Assembly: GCF_000931465.1 (NCBI RefSeq)
Contig: NZ_CP010892.1
Coordinates: 4,053,388-4,117,387 of the forward strand
Source: Pseudomonas sp. MRSN 12121
GTDB lineage: Bacteria; Pseudomonadota; Gammaproteobacteria; Pseudomonadales; Pseudomonadaceae
Direction: 5' to 3'
Length of the DNA: 64,000 nt
Made by a program: the position numbers and the translations under genes
Notes under the pieces: generated by a model
Database searches by the model: none
What the model saw: the letters and a program-made list of their open reading frames with translations, nothing else
What the model was told of the DNA's origin: nothing
Shown here: positions 17,271-26,263 of the stretch, one piece after another
Layout: every line of letters starts with the position of its first letter
Position numbering within the stretch: the first letter of the stretch is position 1

Positions 17271-18506
17271 ATGGACGCTTCATCACGTCGCCCGGCCTTG
17301 ACCGTCGCCCTGTGTTTTATCGTCGCCCTGATCGAAGGGTTCGACCTGCAGGCCGCCGGCACCGCCGCCGCGGGCCTGCGCCAGAGTTTTGCCCTGGACC
17401 CGAAAATGCTCGGCTGGGTGTTCAGCGCCGGGATCGTCGGCCTGCTGCCCGGCGCCTTCTTCGGTGGCTGGATCGCCGACCGCATCGGCCGCAAGAAAAT
17501 CCTGGTCGCGGCGGTGCTGCTGTTCGGCCTGTTCTCCCTCAGCACTGCCTATGTCGACAGCCTCCAGGGCCTGCTGCTGGCGCGCTTCATGACCGGCCTG
17601 GGCCTGGGCGCCGCCCTGCCCAACCTGATCGCCCTGTGTGCCGAAGCCGTCGGCGAGCAACGCCGCGGCACCGCCATCAGCATCATGTACGCCGGCGTGC
17701 CCCTGGGTGGCGCCCTGGCGGCGCTGGTGGCGATGCTGTTCAGCGAACGCTGGCAGGCGACCTTCGTCATCGGCGGCCTGGCGCCCCTGCTGGTGGCGCC
17801 GCTGATGCTCCTGCTGCTGCCCGAGTCCAACGCCTTTCGCCAGCAACAGGGGCACCCCGGCCTGGCCCGCACCAGCACCGGCCAGGCGCTGTTCGGCGAG
17901 GGCCGGGCGCGGGTCACCCTGGCCTTGTGGCTGAGCTATTTCTTCACCCTGACGGTGATGTACATGCTGCTCAACTGGCTGCCCTCGTTACTGCTGGAAC
18001 AGGGCTTCAGCAAACCCCAGGCCGGGCTGGTGCAGATGCTGTTCAACCTCGGCGGCGCCCTGGGCTCGGTGCTCGGCGGCCTGCTGCTGGATCGCTGCAA
18101 CGGTATCAAGGTGGTGGTGGGGGTCTACGCCGGCTTGCTCGCGGCGCTGGCCGGGGTCGGCCTGTCGGTGGGGCTGCTGCCCATGGCTTGCGCCGGGTTC
18201 GCCGTCGGGCTGTTCGTGATGGCCGCGCAGCTGGTGCTGTACGCCCTGGCCCCGCCCGCCTACCCGACCCGGGTGCGCGCCACGGGCGTCGGCGCGGCGG
18301 TGGCCATCGGCCGCCTGGGCTCGGTGGCCGGTCCGCTGGCCGCCGGCCAGATCCTCGCGGCCGGCGCCGGTACCGCCGGGGTCCTGCTGGCCACCTCGCC
18401 GGGCCTGATGCTGGCCGCCCTGGCGGCCATCAGCCTGCTGGCCCGCGCGACCCCGCCAGGCGCACCCGGGCTCGACACCACCCAGGCGGCCGCGCCCAAG
18501 TCCTGA
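17271..18506 (+). CDS. MFS aromatic-acid carrier (AAHS type)
   Basis: 411 residues with about 12 hydrophobic helices. The first helix reads CFIVALIEGFDLQAAGTAAA, the aromatic acid:H+ symporter signature with a conserved acidic residue in TM1. The 2-3 loop is GGWIADRIGRKK, the MFS motif. The start at 17271 is chosen because ATGAGG sits 7 bases before it; an upstream ATG would add an unlikely 19-residue leader. It probably imports ferulate or a related hydroxycinnamate together with the porin. The stop abuts the convergent LysR gene with no spacer. Confidence 0.9.
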   Translation: MDASSRRPALTVALCFIVALIEGFDLQAAGTAAAGLRQSFALDPKMLGWVFSAGIVGLLPGAFFGGWIADRIGRKKILVAAVLLFGLFSLSTAYVDSLQGLLLARFMTGLGLGAALPNLIALCAEAVGEQRRGTAISIMYAGVPLGGALAALVAMLFSERWQATFVIGGLAPLLVAPLMLLLLPESNAFRQQQGHPGLARTSTGQALFGEGRARVTLALWLSYFFTLTVMYMLLNWLPSLLLEQGFSKPQAGLVQMLFNLGGALGSVLGGLLLDRCNGIKVVVGVYAGLLAALAGVGLSVGLLPMACAGFAVGLFVMAAQLVLYALAPPAYPTRVRATGVGAAVAIGRLGSVAGPLAAGQILAAGAGTAGVLLATSPGLMLAALAAISLLARATPPGAPGLDTTQAAAPKS

Positions 18507-19412
18507 TCAGCGGATGGCCGGCGCGCCCCGGCGCTCGAGCCGCTCGCGCAAAAACTCGATCAGCACTTGCACCGGCCGCGAGCCCTGCCGGTGCTGCGGG
18601 TAGACCGCCGACAAGGCCAGCGGCTCGGGCAGGAACGCGTCCAGTACCGTCACCAGTTGCCCGGCCTCCAGGGCCGCTTCGACAATGAAGGTCGGCAGGT
18701 AGGTGATGCCCATGCCGGCGATGGCCGCGTCCTTGAGCAGCTCGCCGTTGTTGACCCGCATTCGCCCGGTGACGCCGACCGCCAGGGGCTTGTTGCCCGG
18801 CCCGGCGAAACGCCATTGCACCTGGCGCCCGTGGCCATAGGGCAGGCAGTCATGCTGTTGCAGGTCCTCGGGTGCCTGCGGGGTGCCGCGCGCGGCCAGG
18901 TAGGCCGGGCTGGCGCAATACACCCGCTGGATCGAGGCGATGCGGCGGGCGATCAGGGTCGAGTCTTCCAGCACGCCGATGCGCAAGGCCAGGTCGTAGC
19001 CTTCGCCGATCAGGTCCACCGGCCGGTCGCTGAGGTCGACTTCCACCGAGACCTCGGGATAACGCTCAAGGAAAGCCGGCAGCAGATCCCCCAGGTGCGC
19101 CATGGCGAACGACAGCGGCGCGCTCAGGCGAATGGTGCCCCGGGGCTCGACGGTCTGGCCGGCGATGCCCTGCTCCACCTGCTCGACCTCGCCCAGCAGG
19201 CGCAGCGCCGACTCGTAGTAGCTCTGCCCCAGGGGCGTCACGTCCAGGCGCCGGGTCGAGCGATTGAGCAGGCGCACGCCCAGGCGCGCCTCCAGCTGCA
19301 TCAGCCGGCGGCTGACGAATTGCTTGGACAGGCCCAACTGGTCCGCCGCCGCGGTGAAGCTGCCGGAGTCCATGACCTGGCAAAAAATACGCATATCTTC
19401 GAAGGGGTTCAT
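18507..19412 (-). CDS. LysR-family transcriptional regulator
   Basis: 301 residues from the ATG at 19412, which has AGGAAG upstream. The HTH is MRIFCQVMDSGSFTAAADQL followed by LGLSKQFVSRRLMQLE. The effector domain begins near RGTIRLSAPLSFAMAHLGD and has GYDLALRIGVLEDSTLIARR, which places it with the group close to CrgA/AaeR-like regulators. It is convergent with the MFS gene (stops adjacent) and has no obvious divergent target within the window. The 223-base region upstream leads to an unrelated adhesin gene. Confidence 0.88.
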   Translation of the reverse strand: MNPFEDMRIFCQVMDSGSFTAAADQLGLSKQFVSRRLMQLEARLGVRLLNRSTRRLDVTPLGQSYYESALRLLGEVEQVEQGIAGQTVEPRGTIRLSAPLSFAMAHLGDLLPAFLERYPEVSVEVDLSDRPVDLIGEGYDLALRIGVLEDSTLIARRIASIQRVYCASPAYLAARGTPQAPEDLQQHDCLPYGHGRQVQWRFAGPGNKPLAVGVTGRMRVNNGELLKDAAIAGMGITYLPTFIVEAALEAGQLVTVLDAFLPEPLALSAVYPQHRQGSRPVQVLIEFLRERLERRGAPAIR

Positions 19413-19635
19413 TGTCACTTCCTGGTGGACAGCCGAGCGCTTTATAGCGGCTTTTTGGCTTTCTGGCACCTCATCGATCGGTGTCCACGGCGGAGGTTGG
19501 GTACTGGGCGACTGGCCGATCCGGGCGCAGGTACGACCTGAACCTTGGAGTCAAAAATAAGATTGGTCTGATGTAACCCCGCGCCAGAAATCAATAGCCT
19601 TGGCCCCCGAACTCCTCAGTCCGATCAGGTACAGC

Positions 19636-20652
19636 ATGCTGTTCAAAAAAATCTTTTCTACATTGATATTGATTACCGGTTTCGGAGGAGCCAACCAAGT
19701 CCTTGCCCTATGCGCCTGGAATTCTGCTGCCCCCGTACCGACAGAATTCACCATCCCTGCCCTGCCGAGCGCCCTGACACTGTCGCCCGCCAAGATCGGC
19801 GGTGTCATGGGAACTCAGGCGGTCTATTTTGGTAACAGCTACAAATTTGGATACGACTGCACTGGCAATGACAGCAAATACGGCATGACCCTGAATGTCC
19901 CAGGCCTGGTTCCTGCCGGGCTGCCCAATGTGTATCAGAGCAATGTCGAAGGGATCGGTATCCGGCTTGGTTTTGAAAACAGAAACAACGGGAACTGGGG
20001 GGGAATCAAATACCCACCGTTTGAGTACTCAATCTCCAATGGGTACATCATGGTCGGCCCCAATCAGATGGTCATTGACTACATCCGTACCGGTATTGCT
20101 GTCGGCCAGGGGACTGTCGCCTTCGACGTGGATGCCGAATTCTGGATCACCTCCAACAGGGGCGCACGTGTAAAGATCAGCGGCAAGAATCTGCACAGCA
20201 ACCTGACCAACAGCATCTACTTCAGCAGCTGCGAATCACAGGACAAGAACATCAACGTCCCCATGGGCAAGGTACTTATCCAGCATGTCCTTAATGGCAG
20301 CGCGGAGCGCAAGAACTTCAACCTCAATGTCCACTGCAATGGCATGCGCCCCAGCCAACCGGTACCGGTGAAGATTTACTTCGAAGGCGCCACCACCAGC
20401 AACGGTCTGCTGGCCCTCGACGGCGCCGGACAAACCCGGAGCGCCAGCGGCGTGGGCATCGAGCTCACCGACAGCACGGGCACCAGGCTGCCTTTCAGCA
20501 AAGACAAGGCCATCAGGCTCGACTGGCAAGGTAGCGCCCCCGAAGCCGAGCTCTATCGTTTCTCCGCCCAGGCCCGCTACGCCCCAAGCGGCGGGAAGAT
20601 AACACCGGGGCAGGCCAATGCGTCGCTGACCTATATGCTCGAATACAACTGA
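19636..20652 (+). CDS. Fimbrial tip adhesin-like protein (orphan)
   Basis: 338 residues. The signal peptide is MLFKKIFSTLILITGFGGAN..ALCAW. The C-terminal half is a pilin-like domain: SIYFSSCESQDKNINVPMG, NLNVHCNGM, then PVKIYFEGATTSNGLLAL, GVGIELTDSTGTRLPFSK, and a final beta strand with a penultimate Tyr (SLTYMLEYN) as in chaperone-usher subunits. The N-terminal half would be a receptor-binding domain. No chaperone, usher or major pilin is adjacent, which is unusual. Base composition is clearly lower in G+C than its neighbours, suggesting transfer or diversification. Confidence 0.78.
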   Translation: MLFKKIFSTLILITGFGGANQVLALCAWNSAAPVPTEFTIPALPSALTLSPAKIGGVMGTQAVYFGNSYKFGYDCTGNDSKYGMTLNVPGLVPAGLPNVYQSNVEGIGIRLGFENRNNGNWGGIKYPPFEYSISNGYIMVGPNQMVIDYIRTGIAVGQGTVAFDVDAEFWITSNRGARVKISGKNLHSNLTNSIYFSSCESQDKNINVPMGKVLIQHVLNGSAERKNFNLNVHCNGMRPSQPVPVKIYFEGATTSNGLLALDGAGQTRSASGVGIELTDSTGTRLPFSKDKAIRLDWQGSAPEAELYRFSAQARYAPSGGKITPGQANASLTYMLEYN

Positions 20653-20670
20653 GCGCCTGGGCCAGGATCG

Positions 20671-20700
20671 AAAAATGCCCGCACAACGGCGGGCATTTTT
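20671..20700. terminator. Bidirectional rho-independent terminator
   Basis: AAAAATGCCCGC, a short loop, then GCGGGCATTTTT. It can end both the adhesin (plus strand) and the YcaC operon (minus strand). Confidence 0.88.
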
Positions 20701-20722
20701 TCGATCAGCGCTAGCGCATGGC

Positions 20723-21349
20723 TTACTTGGCAGTGAAGGCCGAGTAGCTGTTCATCAGGTTGCGGTAGTTGGGGATGCGCTGCGACAGCAGGTTGGCCAG
20801 GCCTTCCATGTCGTTGCGCCAGTCACGCTGCAGCTCGCACGCCACGGAGAACCAGTTGACCAGTTGCGCACCGGCGGCGGCCATGCGGGCCCAGGCGGCC
20901 TGCTGCACCACTTCGTTGAAGGTGCCGGACGCATCGGTCACCACGAACACATCGAAGCCTTCTTCCAGGGCGCACAGGGTCGGGAACGCCACGCAGACGT
21001 CGGTCACCACGCCGGCGATGATCAGTTGCTTGCGGCCGGTGGCCTTGATCGCCTTGACGAAATCTTCGTTGTCCCAGGCATTGATCTGGCCTGGACGGGC
21101 GATGTACGGCGCGTCCGGGAACATTTCCTTCAGCTCGGGCACCAGCGGGCCGTTCGGGCCGGATTCGAAGCTGGTGGTGAGGATGGTCGGCAGCTTGAAG
21201 AACTTGGCGCAGTCGGCCAGGGCCAGCACGTTGTTCTTGAACTCGTTCGGCGAGAAATCCTGGACCAGCGAGATCAGGCCGGTCTGGTGGTCGACCAGCA
21301 GGACCACGGCGTCGTTGATGTCCAGGCGCTTGTAGGTTGGGTTGCTCAT
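20723..21349 (-). CDS. ycaC: YcaC-like cysteine hydrolase (isochorismatase family)
   Basis: 208 residues, strongly like E. coli YcaC along its whole length, for example APYIARPGQINAWDNEDFVK, FDVFVVTDASGTFNE and CELQRDWRNDMEGL. The catalytic set is D20 (LLVDHQTG), an Arg in ARPG at the usual Lys position as in YcaC, and the nucleophile C119 (GVVTDVCV). The substrate of YcaC proteins is unknown, though amides or hydroxamates are suspected. It is the last gene of a DoxX / ABM / amidohydrolase / YcaC operon, 69 bases after the amidohydrolase. Confidence 0.9.
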   Translation of the reverse strand: MSNPTYKRLDINDAVVLLVDHQTGLISLVQDFSPNEFKNNVLALADCAKFFKLPTILTTSFESGPNGPLVPELKEMFPDAPYIARPGQINAWDNEDFVKAIKATGRKQLIIAGVVTDVCVAFPTLCALEEGFDVFVVTDASGTFNEVVQQAAWARMAAAGAQLVNWFSVACELQRDWRNDMEGLANLLSQRIPNYRNLMNSYSAFTAK

Positions 21350-21418
21350 GTGGAACTCCTTGGTGGATGGGTAGAGCGGTGAGCGCCGGCCACAGCAGCC
21401 GGCGCCTTGGGTGGATGA

Positions 21419-23386
21419 TCAGAAGGCGAAGCAGGAACAGCCAAACGCCCCCCAGAACCCCTGGAAGTCGCTGACCGGCACATTCGACAGGCGCGCGCGC
21501 TCGTGGCTGTGGGAGTGCACCGCGCACGGGCCGCTGCACTGGTGCACCTGGGCCACCAGCGGCGAGCTCGGGCGCCAATGCCCGGGGACCTTGACCACCG
21601 GCGACCAGTCCGGCAGCACCGGCACCGAAGGCGGCGCGAGCTTGGAGAAATCGTCGGCGGCGTACACCACCTTGCCGTCGACCACGGTCAGCACCGACTC
21701 GATCCACTTGATGGCTTCTTCCTCGACACTGAAGAAGTCCGCCGACAGCGCCGCCAGGTCCGCCAGCTGGCCGACCTTGATCTGGCCCTTCTTGCCCTGC
21801 TCCGAGGAGAACCAGGCGCTGCCATGGGTGAACAGTTCCAGCGCGGTCAGCCGCGGCAGGCCTTCGGCATGCAGCGCCAGGCCGCCCACGGTCTTGCCGC
21901 TGACCATCCAGTACAGCGAGGTCCAGGGGTTGTAGCTGGAGACCCGGGTGGCGTCGGTGCCCGCCCCCACCGGCACGCCTTCGGCGAGCATGCGCTGGAT
22001 CGGCGGGGTCTGTTCGGCGGCCTTGGCGCCGTAGCGGTCGACGAAGTATTCGCCCTGGAACGCCATGCGATCCTGGATCGCGATGCCGCCGCCCAGCGCC
22101 CGCACCCGCTCAATGTTTTTCGGGCTGATGGTTTCGGCGTGGTCGAAGAACCACGGCAGGCCGTTGAACGGAATGTCGCGGTTGACCTTCTCGAACACGT
22201 CGAGCATGCGCGAGATCGACTCGTCATACGTGGCGTGCAGGCGGAACGGCCAGCGCTGTTCCACCAAGTGCCGCACCACCGGCTCCAGCTCCTGCTCCAT
22301 GGTCTGCGGCAAGTCCGGGCGCGGTTCGAGGAAGTCCTCGAAGTCGGCGGCGGAGAACACCAGCATTTCCCCGGCGCCGTTGTGGCGCAGGAAGTCGTCG
22401 CCCTGGTGCAGCTTGACGCTGCCGGTCCAGTTCTTGAAGTCGGTGAGTTCTTCCTTGGGTTTCTGGGTGAACAGGTTGTAGGCGATGCGCACGGTCAACT
22501 GCTGTTCCCGGGCCAGTTGCTCGATCACCGCGTAGTCGTCCGGGTAGTTCTGGAAACCGCCGCCGGCGTCGATGGCGCTGGTCAGCCCCAGGCGATTGAG
22601 TTCGCGCATGAACTGGCGGGTCGAGTTGACCTGGTATTCCAGCGGCAGCTTCGGCCCCTTGGCCAGGGTCGAATACAGGATCATCGCGTTGGGCCGCGCC
22701 ACCAGCATGCCAGTGGGTTCGCCGTTGCTGTCGCGGACGATCTCGCCGCCCGGCGGGTTCGGCGTGTTGCGGGTGTAGCCGGCGACCCGCAGCGCCGCGC
22801 GGTTGAGCAAGGCGCGGTCGTACAGGTGCAGGACGAACACCGGGGTGTCCGGCGCCGCCTGGTTCAACTCCTCCAGGGTCGGCATGCGTTTTTCGGCGAA
22901 CTGGAATTCGTTCCAGCCGCCCACCACCCGCACCCACTGTGGCGTCGGGGTACGGTCGGCCTGCTCCTTGAGCATGCGCAGGGCATCGGCCAGGGATGGC
23001 ACGCCTTCCCAGCGCAGCTCCAGGTTGTAGTTCAGGCCGCCGCGGATCAGGTGCAGGTGCGAGTCGTTGAGGCCGGGAATCACCGTGCGCCCCTTGAGGT
23101 CGATGACCTGGGTGGCGCTGCCGCGCAGGGCCATGGCCTCGGCGTCGGTGCCTACGGCGATGAAGCGCCCCTGGCTGATGGCGACGGCACTGGCCCGGGG
23201 CTTCTCGCGGTCGACGGTATGGAATTGGCCATTGAATAGAATCAGATCGGCGTTCATCGGCTTTCCTTCTGGATGGGAAGAGGCAAGGGACAGGCGCGGC
23301 CAGAACGCCGCCGCGGCACTGAGCAGGGAACCGGCGGCGAGCAACTGGCGCCGCAGCGGATCCCGTGGATCGTCGTTATTGGCCAT
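21419..23386 (-). CDS. YtcJ-type metal-dependent amidohydrolase, exported
   Basis: 655 residues. A twin-arginine-like leader RRQLLAAGSLLSAAAAFWPR is at residues 13-31. The composite amidohydrolase core follows: NDSHLHLIRGG (metal-binding HxH), HATYDES, FDHAETIS and the late GAGTDATRVSSYNP aspartate motif. This is the YtcJ/N-substituted formamide deformylase branch, which hydrolyses amides or formamides. The last 42 residues (614-655) form an unusual tail rich in His and Cys (QCSGPCAVHSHSH, GCSC). The start overlaps the preceding ABM gene by 11 bases. The pairing with YcaC suggests two-step breakdown of an amide. Confidence 0.86.
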   Translation of the reverse strand: MANNDDPRDPLRRQLLAAGSLLSAAAAFWPRLSLASSHPEGKPMNADLILFNGQFHTVDREKPRASAVAISQGRFIAVGTDAEAMALRGSATQVIDLKGRTVIPGLNDSHLHLIRGGLNYNLELRWEGVPSLADALRMLKEQADRTPTPQWVRVVGGWNEFQFAEKRMPTLEELNQAAPDTPVFVLHLYDRALLNRAALRVAGYTRNTPNPPGGEIVRDSNGEPTGMLVARPNAMILYSTLAKGPKLPLEYQVNSTRQFMRELNRLGLTSAIDAGGGFQNYPDDYAVIEQLAREQQLTVRIAYNLFTQKPKEELTDFKNWTGSVKLHQGDDFLRHNGAGEMLVFSAADFEDFLEPRPDLPQTMEQELEPVVRHLVEQRWPFRLHATYDESISRMLDVFEKVNRDIPFNGLPWFFDHAETISPKNIERVRALGGGIAIQDRMAFQGEYFVDRYGAKAAEQTPPIQRMLAEGVPVGAGTDATRVSSYNPWTSLYWMVSGKTVGGLALHAEGLPRLTALELFTHGSAWFSSEQGKKGQIKVGQLADLAALSADFFSVEEEAIKWIESVLTVVDGKVVYAADDFSKLAPPSVPVLPDWSPVVKVPGHWRPSSPLVAQVHQCSGPCAVHSHSHERARLSNVPVSDFQGFWGAFGCSCFAF

Positions 23387-24002
23387 GCTCGGGCTCCAGT
23401 GGGGGATGGACGACCGAGGCTTGCAGCCAGGGGGCGAACAGCCGGGTCGCCAGGGGCATGAACAGGTACACCACCGAGATCACGATAGTCAGGGTGATGA
23501 GAAAGGTCGCCGCCACGTAATTGGAGAGCCACGCATGGAGTTGCAGCACCGGCCCCCAGAGCAGCGGCACCAGCAGGGTGTGCGGCAGGATCACCAGCAG
23601 GGTCAGCAGCGCCTGCTTCCAGCGCGGCGGTGGCGCGGCGGCCTCAGGCAAGGCAAACCAGAATTCGTCGCGCGGGTGGACCTCGGTGCGGTCGCCGTCC
23701 GCCAGCATCGGCGCGGCTTCGTCCACCAGTGCCTGGCGCTGCGGCGAATCGAGCCAGCGCTGCATCGCCGCGGTGGAGCAGAAACGCAGCACGCAGGTGA
23801 ACAGGTCGAGGCCGGCGCTCTTGCCGCGGATCACGTCCACGCCCAGATGCCCCTCGTACTCCCCGGCTACCCGGACGATCCGCCGCAACCAGGCTTCATA
23901 GGGTTGCTCCAGGCCGGCCTTGACCCGGTGCTTGACGATCAGCGTCACCACTTCATCGGGACCCGGTGGCTGGGCGGCTTGGGGACGATCGACATCAGAC
24001 AT
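23376..24002 (-). CDS. Antibiotic-biosynthesis-monooxygenase-fold membrane protein
   Basis: 208 residues. The first 120 form an ABM (dimeric alpha/beta barrel) domain: VVTLIVKHRVKAGLEQPYEAW, EGHLGVDVIRGKS, FTCVLRFCSTAAMQRWLDSP. The C-terminal part has two hydrophobic segments (KQALLTLLVILPHTLLVPLL and ATFLITLTIVISVVYLFMPL). This two-part layout is common among ABM proteins annotated as membrane-anchored; the activity is unknown. The start lies inside the DoxX gene end (8-base overlap), so translation is coupled within the operon. Confidence 0.83.
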   Translation of the reverse strand: MSDVDRPQAAQPPGPDEVVTLIVKHRVKAGLEQPYEAWLRRIVRVAGEYEGHLGVDVIRGKSAGLDLFTCVLRFCSTAAMQRWLDSPQRQALVDEAAPMLADGDRTEVHPRDEFWFALPEAAAPPPRWKQALLTLLVILPHTLLVPLLWGPVLQLHAWLSNYVAATFLITLTIVISVVYLFMPLATRLFAPWLQASVVHPPLEPEHGQ

Positions 24003-24411
24003 GACGCAAGGCTCCGGTAAATCGATGATTGAGCGCCAGGCTTCCCGGCCCGGCGATGAAGATGGCGCCGAACAGGATCAACAACAGCCAGGCGAACTGC
24101 CCTTCGGCCAGGCTCCATTGCGGGTGCACCACCAGCAGCGCCACCAGCAGCACCGCGAGGATCGGCAGGCACGCCAGGCGCACCAGCACGCCGGCGACGA
24201 TCAACAGCGGGCACAGCACTTCGGCGAAGATCGCCAGCATCAGCGTCAGGTTCGCGCCCAGGCCGAACGGGTCTTCGATGCGTTGCAGCTCGGCGCTGTA
24301 ATCGAGCAGTTTCGGCAGGCCGTGGACCCACAGCAGAAACAGCCCGGCGCTGACCCGCAGAAACAGCAGCCCGAGGTCCCGGGCCCGCTCATCGCCTCCT
24401 GAAGCCTGCAT
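23995..24411 (-). CDS. DoxX-family membrane protein
   Basis: 138 residues with four hydrophobic helices. The DoxX signature is RDLGLLFLRVSAGLFLLWVHGLPKL near the N-terminus and the paired AIFAEVLCPLLIVAGVLVRL helix in the middle. The start at 24411 has GGAGGG 6 bases upstream and is preferred over an ATG 13 codons earlier. DoxX proteins are quinone-linked or redox-associated membrane subunits with no firm role. First gene of the operon DoxX, ABM, amidohydrolase, ycaC. Confidence 0.85.
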   Translation of the reverse strand: MQASGGDERARDLGLLFLRVSAGLFLLWVHGLPKLLDYSAELQRIEDPFGLGANLTLMLAIFAEVLCPLLIVAGVLVRLACLPILAVLLVALLVVHPQWSLAEGQFAWLLLILFGAIFIAGPGSLALNHRFTGALRHV

Positions 24412-24563
24412 GACGCCCTCCGTGCACGCTGGAAAATTCCGGTGCCCCACCCTTGCAGGTCACACCCTGACCGAATGGTGCCGGGGCACGGGCGGGAAAA
24501 ATTGCATGTACGTGCTCTTTTTGCCCTCAGGTGACATGCAGCGCCCGCGCCTTCGGCAGCGGC

Positions 24564-25487
24564 TCAGGAGGCCGCGATCGGCAACGGGGCGGACATGAAC
24601 TGGGCGATCCGCGAACGCAGCCAGCGCTCCGCCGGATCGTTGTCGTGCACCCCGCTCCAGGCCATCGACAGCTGCGCCGCCTCGATGGCGAACGGCGGGT
24701 CTTCGGCCCTCAGGGCGCAGCCTTCGACCAAGGCGCAGGCGGCGTAGTCCGGCACGGTGGCGATCATCTCGGTGCCGGCGAGCAAGGCCCGCAGGCCGCT
24801 GAACTGCGGTACGCCCAACACCACCCGCCGGCGACGACCGACCTTGGCCAGGTCGAGATCGATATTGCCGCTCAGGTCGCCCGAGAACGACACCATGGCG
24901 TGGGGGCGCCGGCAGTATTCGTCGAGGGTCAGGGGCTCGGGGCGGTTGTCGCCGCGCAGCACCTTGCAGCCGATGTCACGCAGCTTCTTGCGCTTGGCAT
25001 TGGCCGGCAATTCGGTGGTGTAGCTGACGCCGACGGAGATCTCGCCCGACGCCAGCAGGCTCGGCATCAACAGGTAATTGGCCCGGCGCACCACCACGAC
25101 GATGCCCGGGGCCTCCTCGCGCAGCCGGCTCAACAGCGGCGGGAACAGGCCGAACTCGGCATCGTCCGACAGGCCGATGCGAAACAGGTCGCCACTGCTG
25201 GCCGGGGCGAAGGCCTTGGCCCGGCTGACCGCACCGGAGATCGCATCCATCGCCGGTTGCAGCTCTTGCAGGATCGCCAGCGCCCGCGCCGTCGGCTCCA
25301 TGCCGCGGCCGTTGCGCAACAGCAGCGGATCGTCGAACAGGTCGCGCAGGCGGCCCAGGGCCGCGCTCACCGCCGGCTGGCCCATGAACAGCTTTTCCGC
25401 GACCCGGGTCAGGTTCTTCTCGAACATCAAGGCTTCGAAGATCACCAGCAGGTTCATGTCCACGCGGCGCAGATCGTTACGGTTCAC
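24564..25487 (-). CDS. LysR-family transcriptional regulator
   Basis: 307 residues. The HTH is DLRRVDMNLLVIFEALMFEK followed by LFMGQPAVSAALGRLRDLF, the NodD/LinR-like subgroup. The effector domain includes FRIGLSDDAEFGLFPPLLSRLREE. The start is GTG at 25487 with AGAGGA 7 bases upstream; the frame is open for another 200 codons upstream without a credible start. It lies upstream of and in the same direction as the DoxX operon (152 bases), and divergent from a short AraC protein. The shared 25594 element upstream may be its binding site. Confidence 0.85.
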   Translation of the reverse strand: MNRNDLRRVDMNLLVIFEALMFEKNLTRVAEKLFMGQPAVSAALGRLRDLFDDPLLLRNGRGMEPTARALAILQELQPAMDAISGAVSRAKAFAPASSGDLFRIGLSDDAEFGLFPPLLSRLREEAPGIVVVVRRANYLLMPSLLASGEISVGVSYTTELPANAKRKKLRDIGCKVLRGDNRPEPLTLDEYCRRPHAMVSFSGDLSGNIDLDLAKVGRRRRVVLGVPQFSGLRALLAGTEMIATVPDYAACALVEGCALRAEDPPFAIEAAQLSMAWSGVHDNDPAERWLRSRIAQFMSAPLPIAAS

Positions 25488-25593
25488 AGGCAGGTTCCTC
25501 TTCGATGTGTGCGGCCCGGTACGGCCCCGATCATGCCCGCCTCCGGCCCCGGAAAATTGCAGCGGTGTGCTCAATCGAGCGGCCTGCCCGCCA

Positions 25594-25645
25594 GCGGAAT
25601 TAACAACGATTAACTCGCCCGCCCCCCGCCTGGCGCCCAAGAATG
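25594..25645 (+). promoter_or_regulatory. Conserved promoter/operator element, copy 1
   Basis: Contains ATTAACAACGATTAACTCGC, then GC-rich spacer and CCAAGAAT. The inverted TTAA halves (TTAACAACGATTAA) make a LysR-type dyad. Nearly the same sequence occurs on the minus strand at 27812-27750. It sits between the LysR (25487) and AraC (25752) starts. Confidence 0.55.
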
Positions 25646-25751
25646 AAGCCCTCTGTGCAGACCTGTTTTCCAAAGCGGGAAGCGGCCGGGCACCGACCAG
25701 CTCGCCAGCGAGCGGTGCACCGGCGTCTTCCCCTCGACACGGAATTTCGTC

Positions 25752-26198
25752 ATGGCCCACCTTCCGCCCCACGCCCTCAGGGCACCCGTCGCGCCCACCG
25801 GCAAAACCGCCACCGGCGGCCTTTCTCCCTGGCGCGAGAACCTGGTCAAGCAACTGATCCTCGAGCGCCTCGGCGAACCGCTGGAAGTCAGCGAACTGGC
25901 CCGGGCCTGCGCCCTCTCGCGCAGCCATTTCTCCCGCGCCTTCAAGTGCAGCACCGGCCTGTCGCCCCAGGACTGGATCCGCAACCAGCGCATCGCCCGG
26001 GCCAAGCAATTGATCCTGGACACCGACCTGACCCTGACGCGGATCAGCCTCGAATGCGGCTTCTGCGACCAGGCGCACTTCTGCCACATGTTCACCCACA
26101 GCGAAGGCATCGGCCCGTTCGCCTGGCGCTGCCGGATGCTGCGCGCACGCCCCGGCTCCATCCCACAGGCCAGCGAGACCGCCGCGCGTCTGCAGTAG
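25752..26198 (+). CDS. AraC-family single-domain regulator
   Basis: 148 residues, essentially only the AraC DNA-binding domain preceded by about 35 polar residues. The first HTH is LEVSELARACALSRSHFSRAFK and the second is LTRISLECGFCDQAHFCHMF. No sensor domain is present, so it may respond to abundance rather than ligand (as SoxS/MarA do) or pair with another protein. The ribosome site is weak. It is divergent from the LysR gene and ends at a strong bidirectional terminator. Confidence 0.85.
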   Translation: MAHLPPHALRAPVAPTGKTATGGLSPWRENLVKQLILERLGEPLEVSELARACALSRSHFSRAFKCSTGLSPQDWIRNQRIARAKQLILDTDLTLTRISLECGFCDQAHFCHMFTHSEGIGPFAWRCRMLRARPGSIPQASETAARLQ

Positions 26199-26204
26199 CG
26201 GGCC

Positions 26205-26250
26205 GGCAAAAAAAACGCCGAGAGGCGCAAGCTCCTCTCGGCGTTTTTCG
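26205..26250. terminator. Bidirectional rho-independent terminator
   Basis: An 11-base-pair stem ACGCCGAGAGG / CCTCTCGGCGT with A-run before and T-run after, between the convergent AraC and hydrolase genes. Confidence 0.92.
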
Positions 26251-26263
26251 GTTCAACCGCGCA

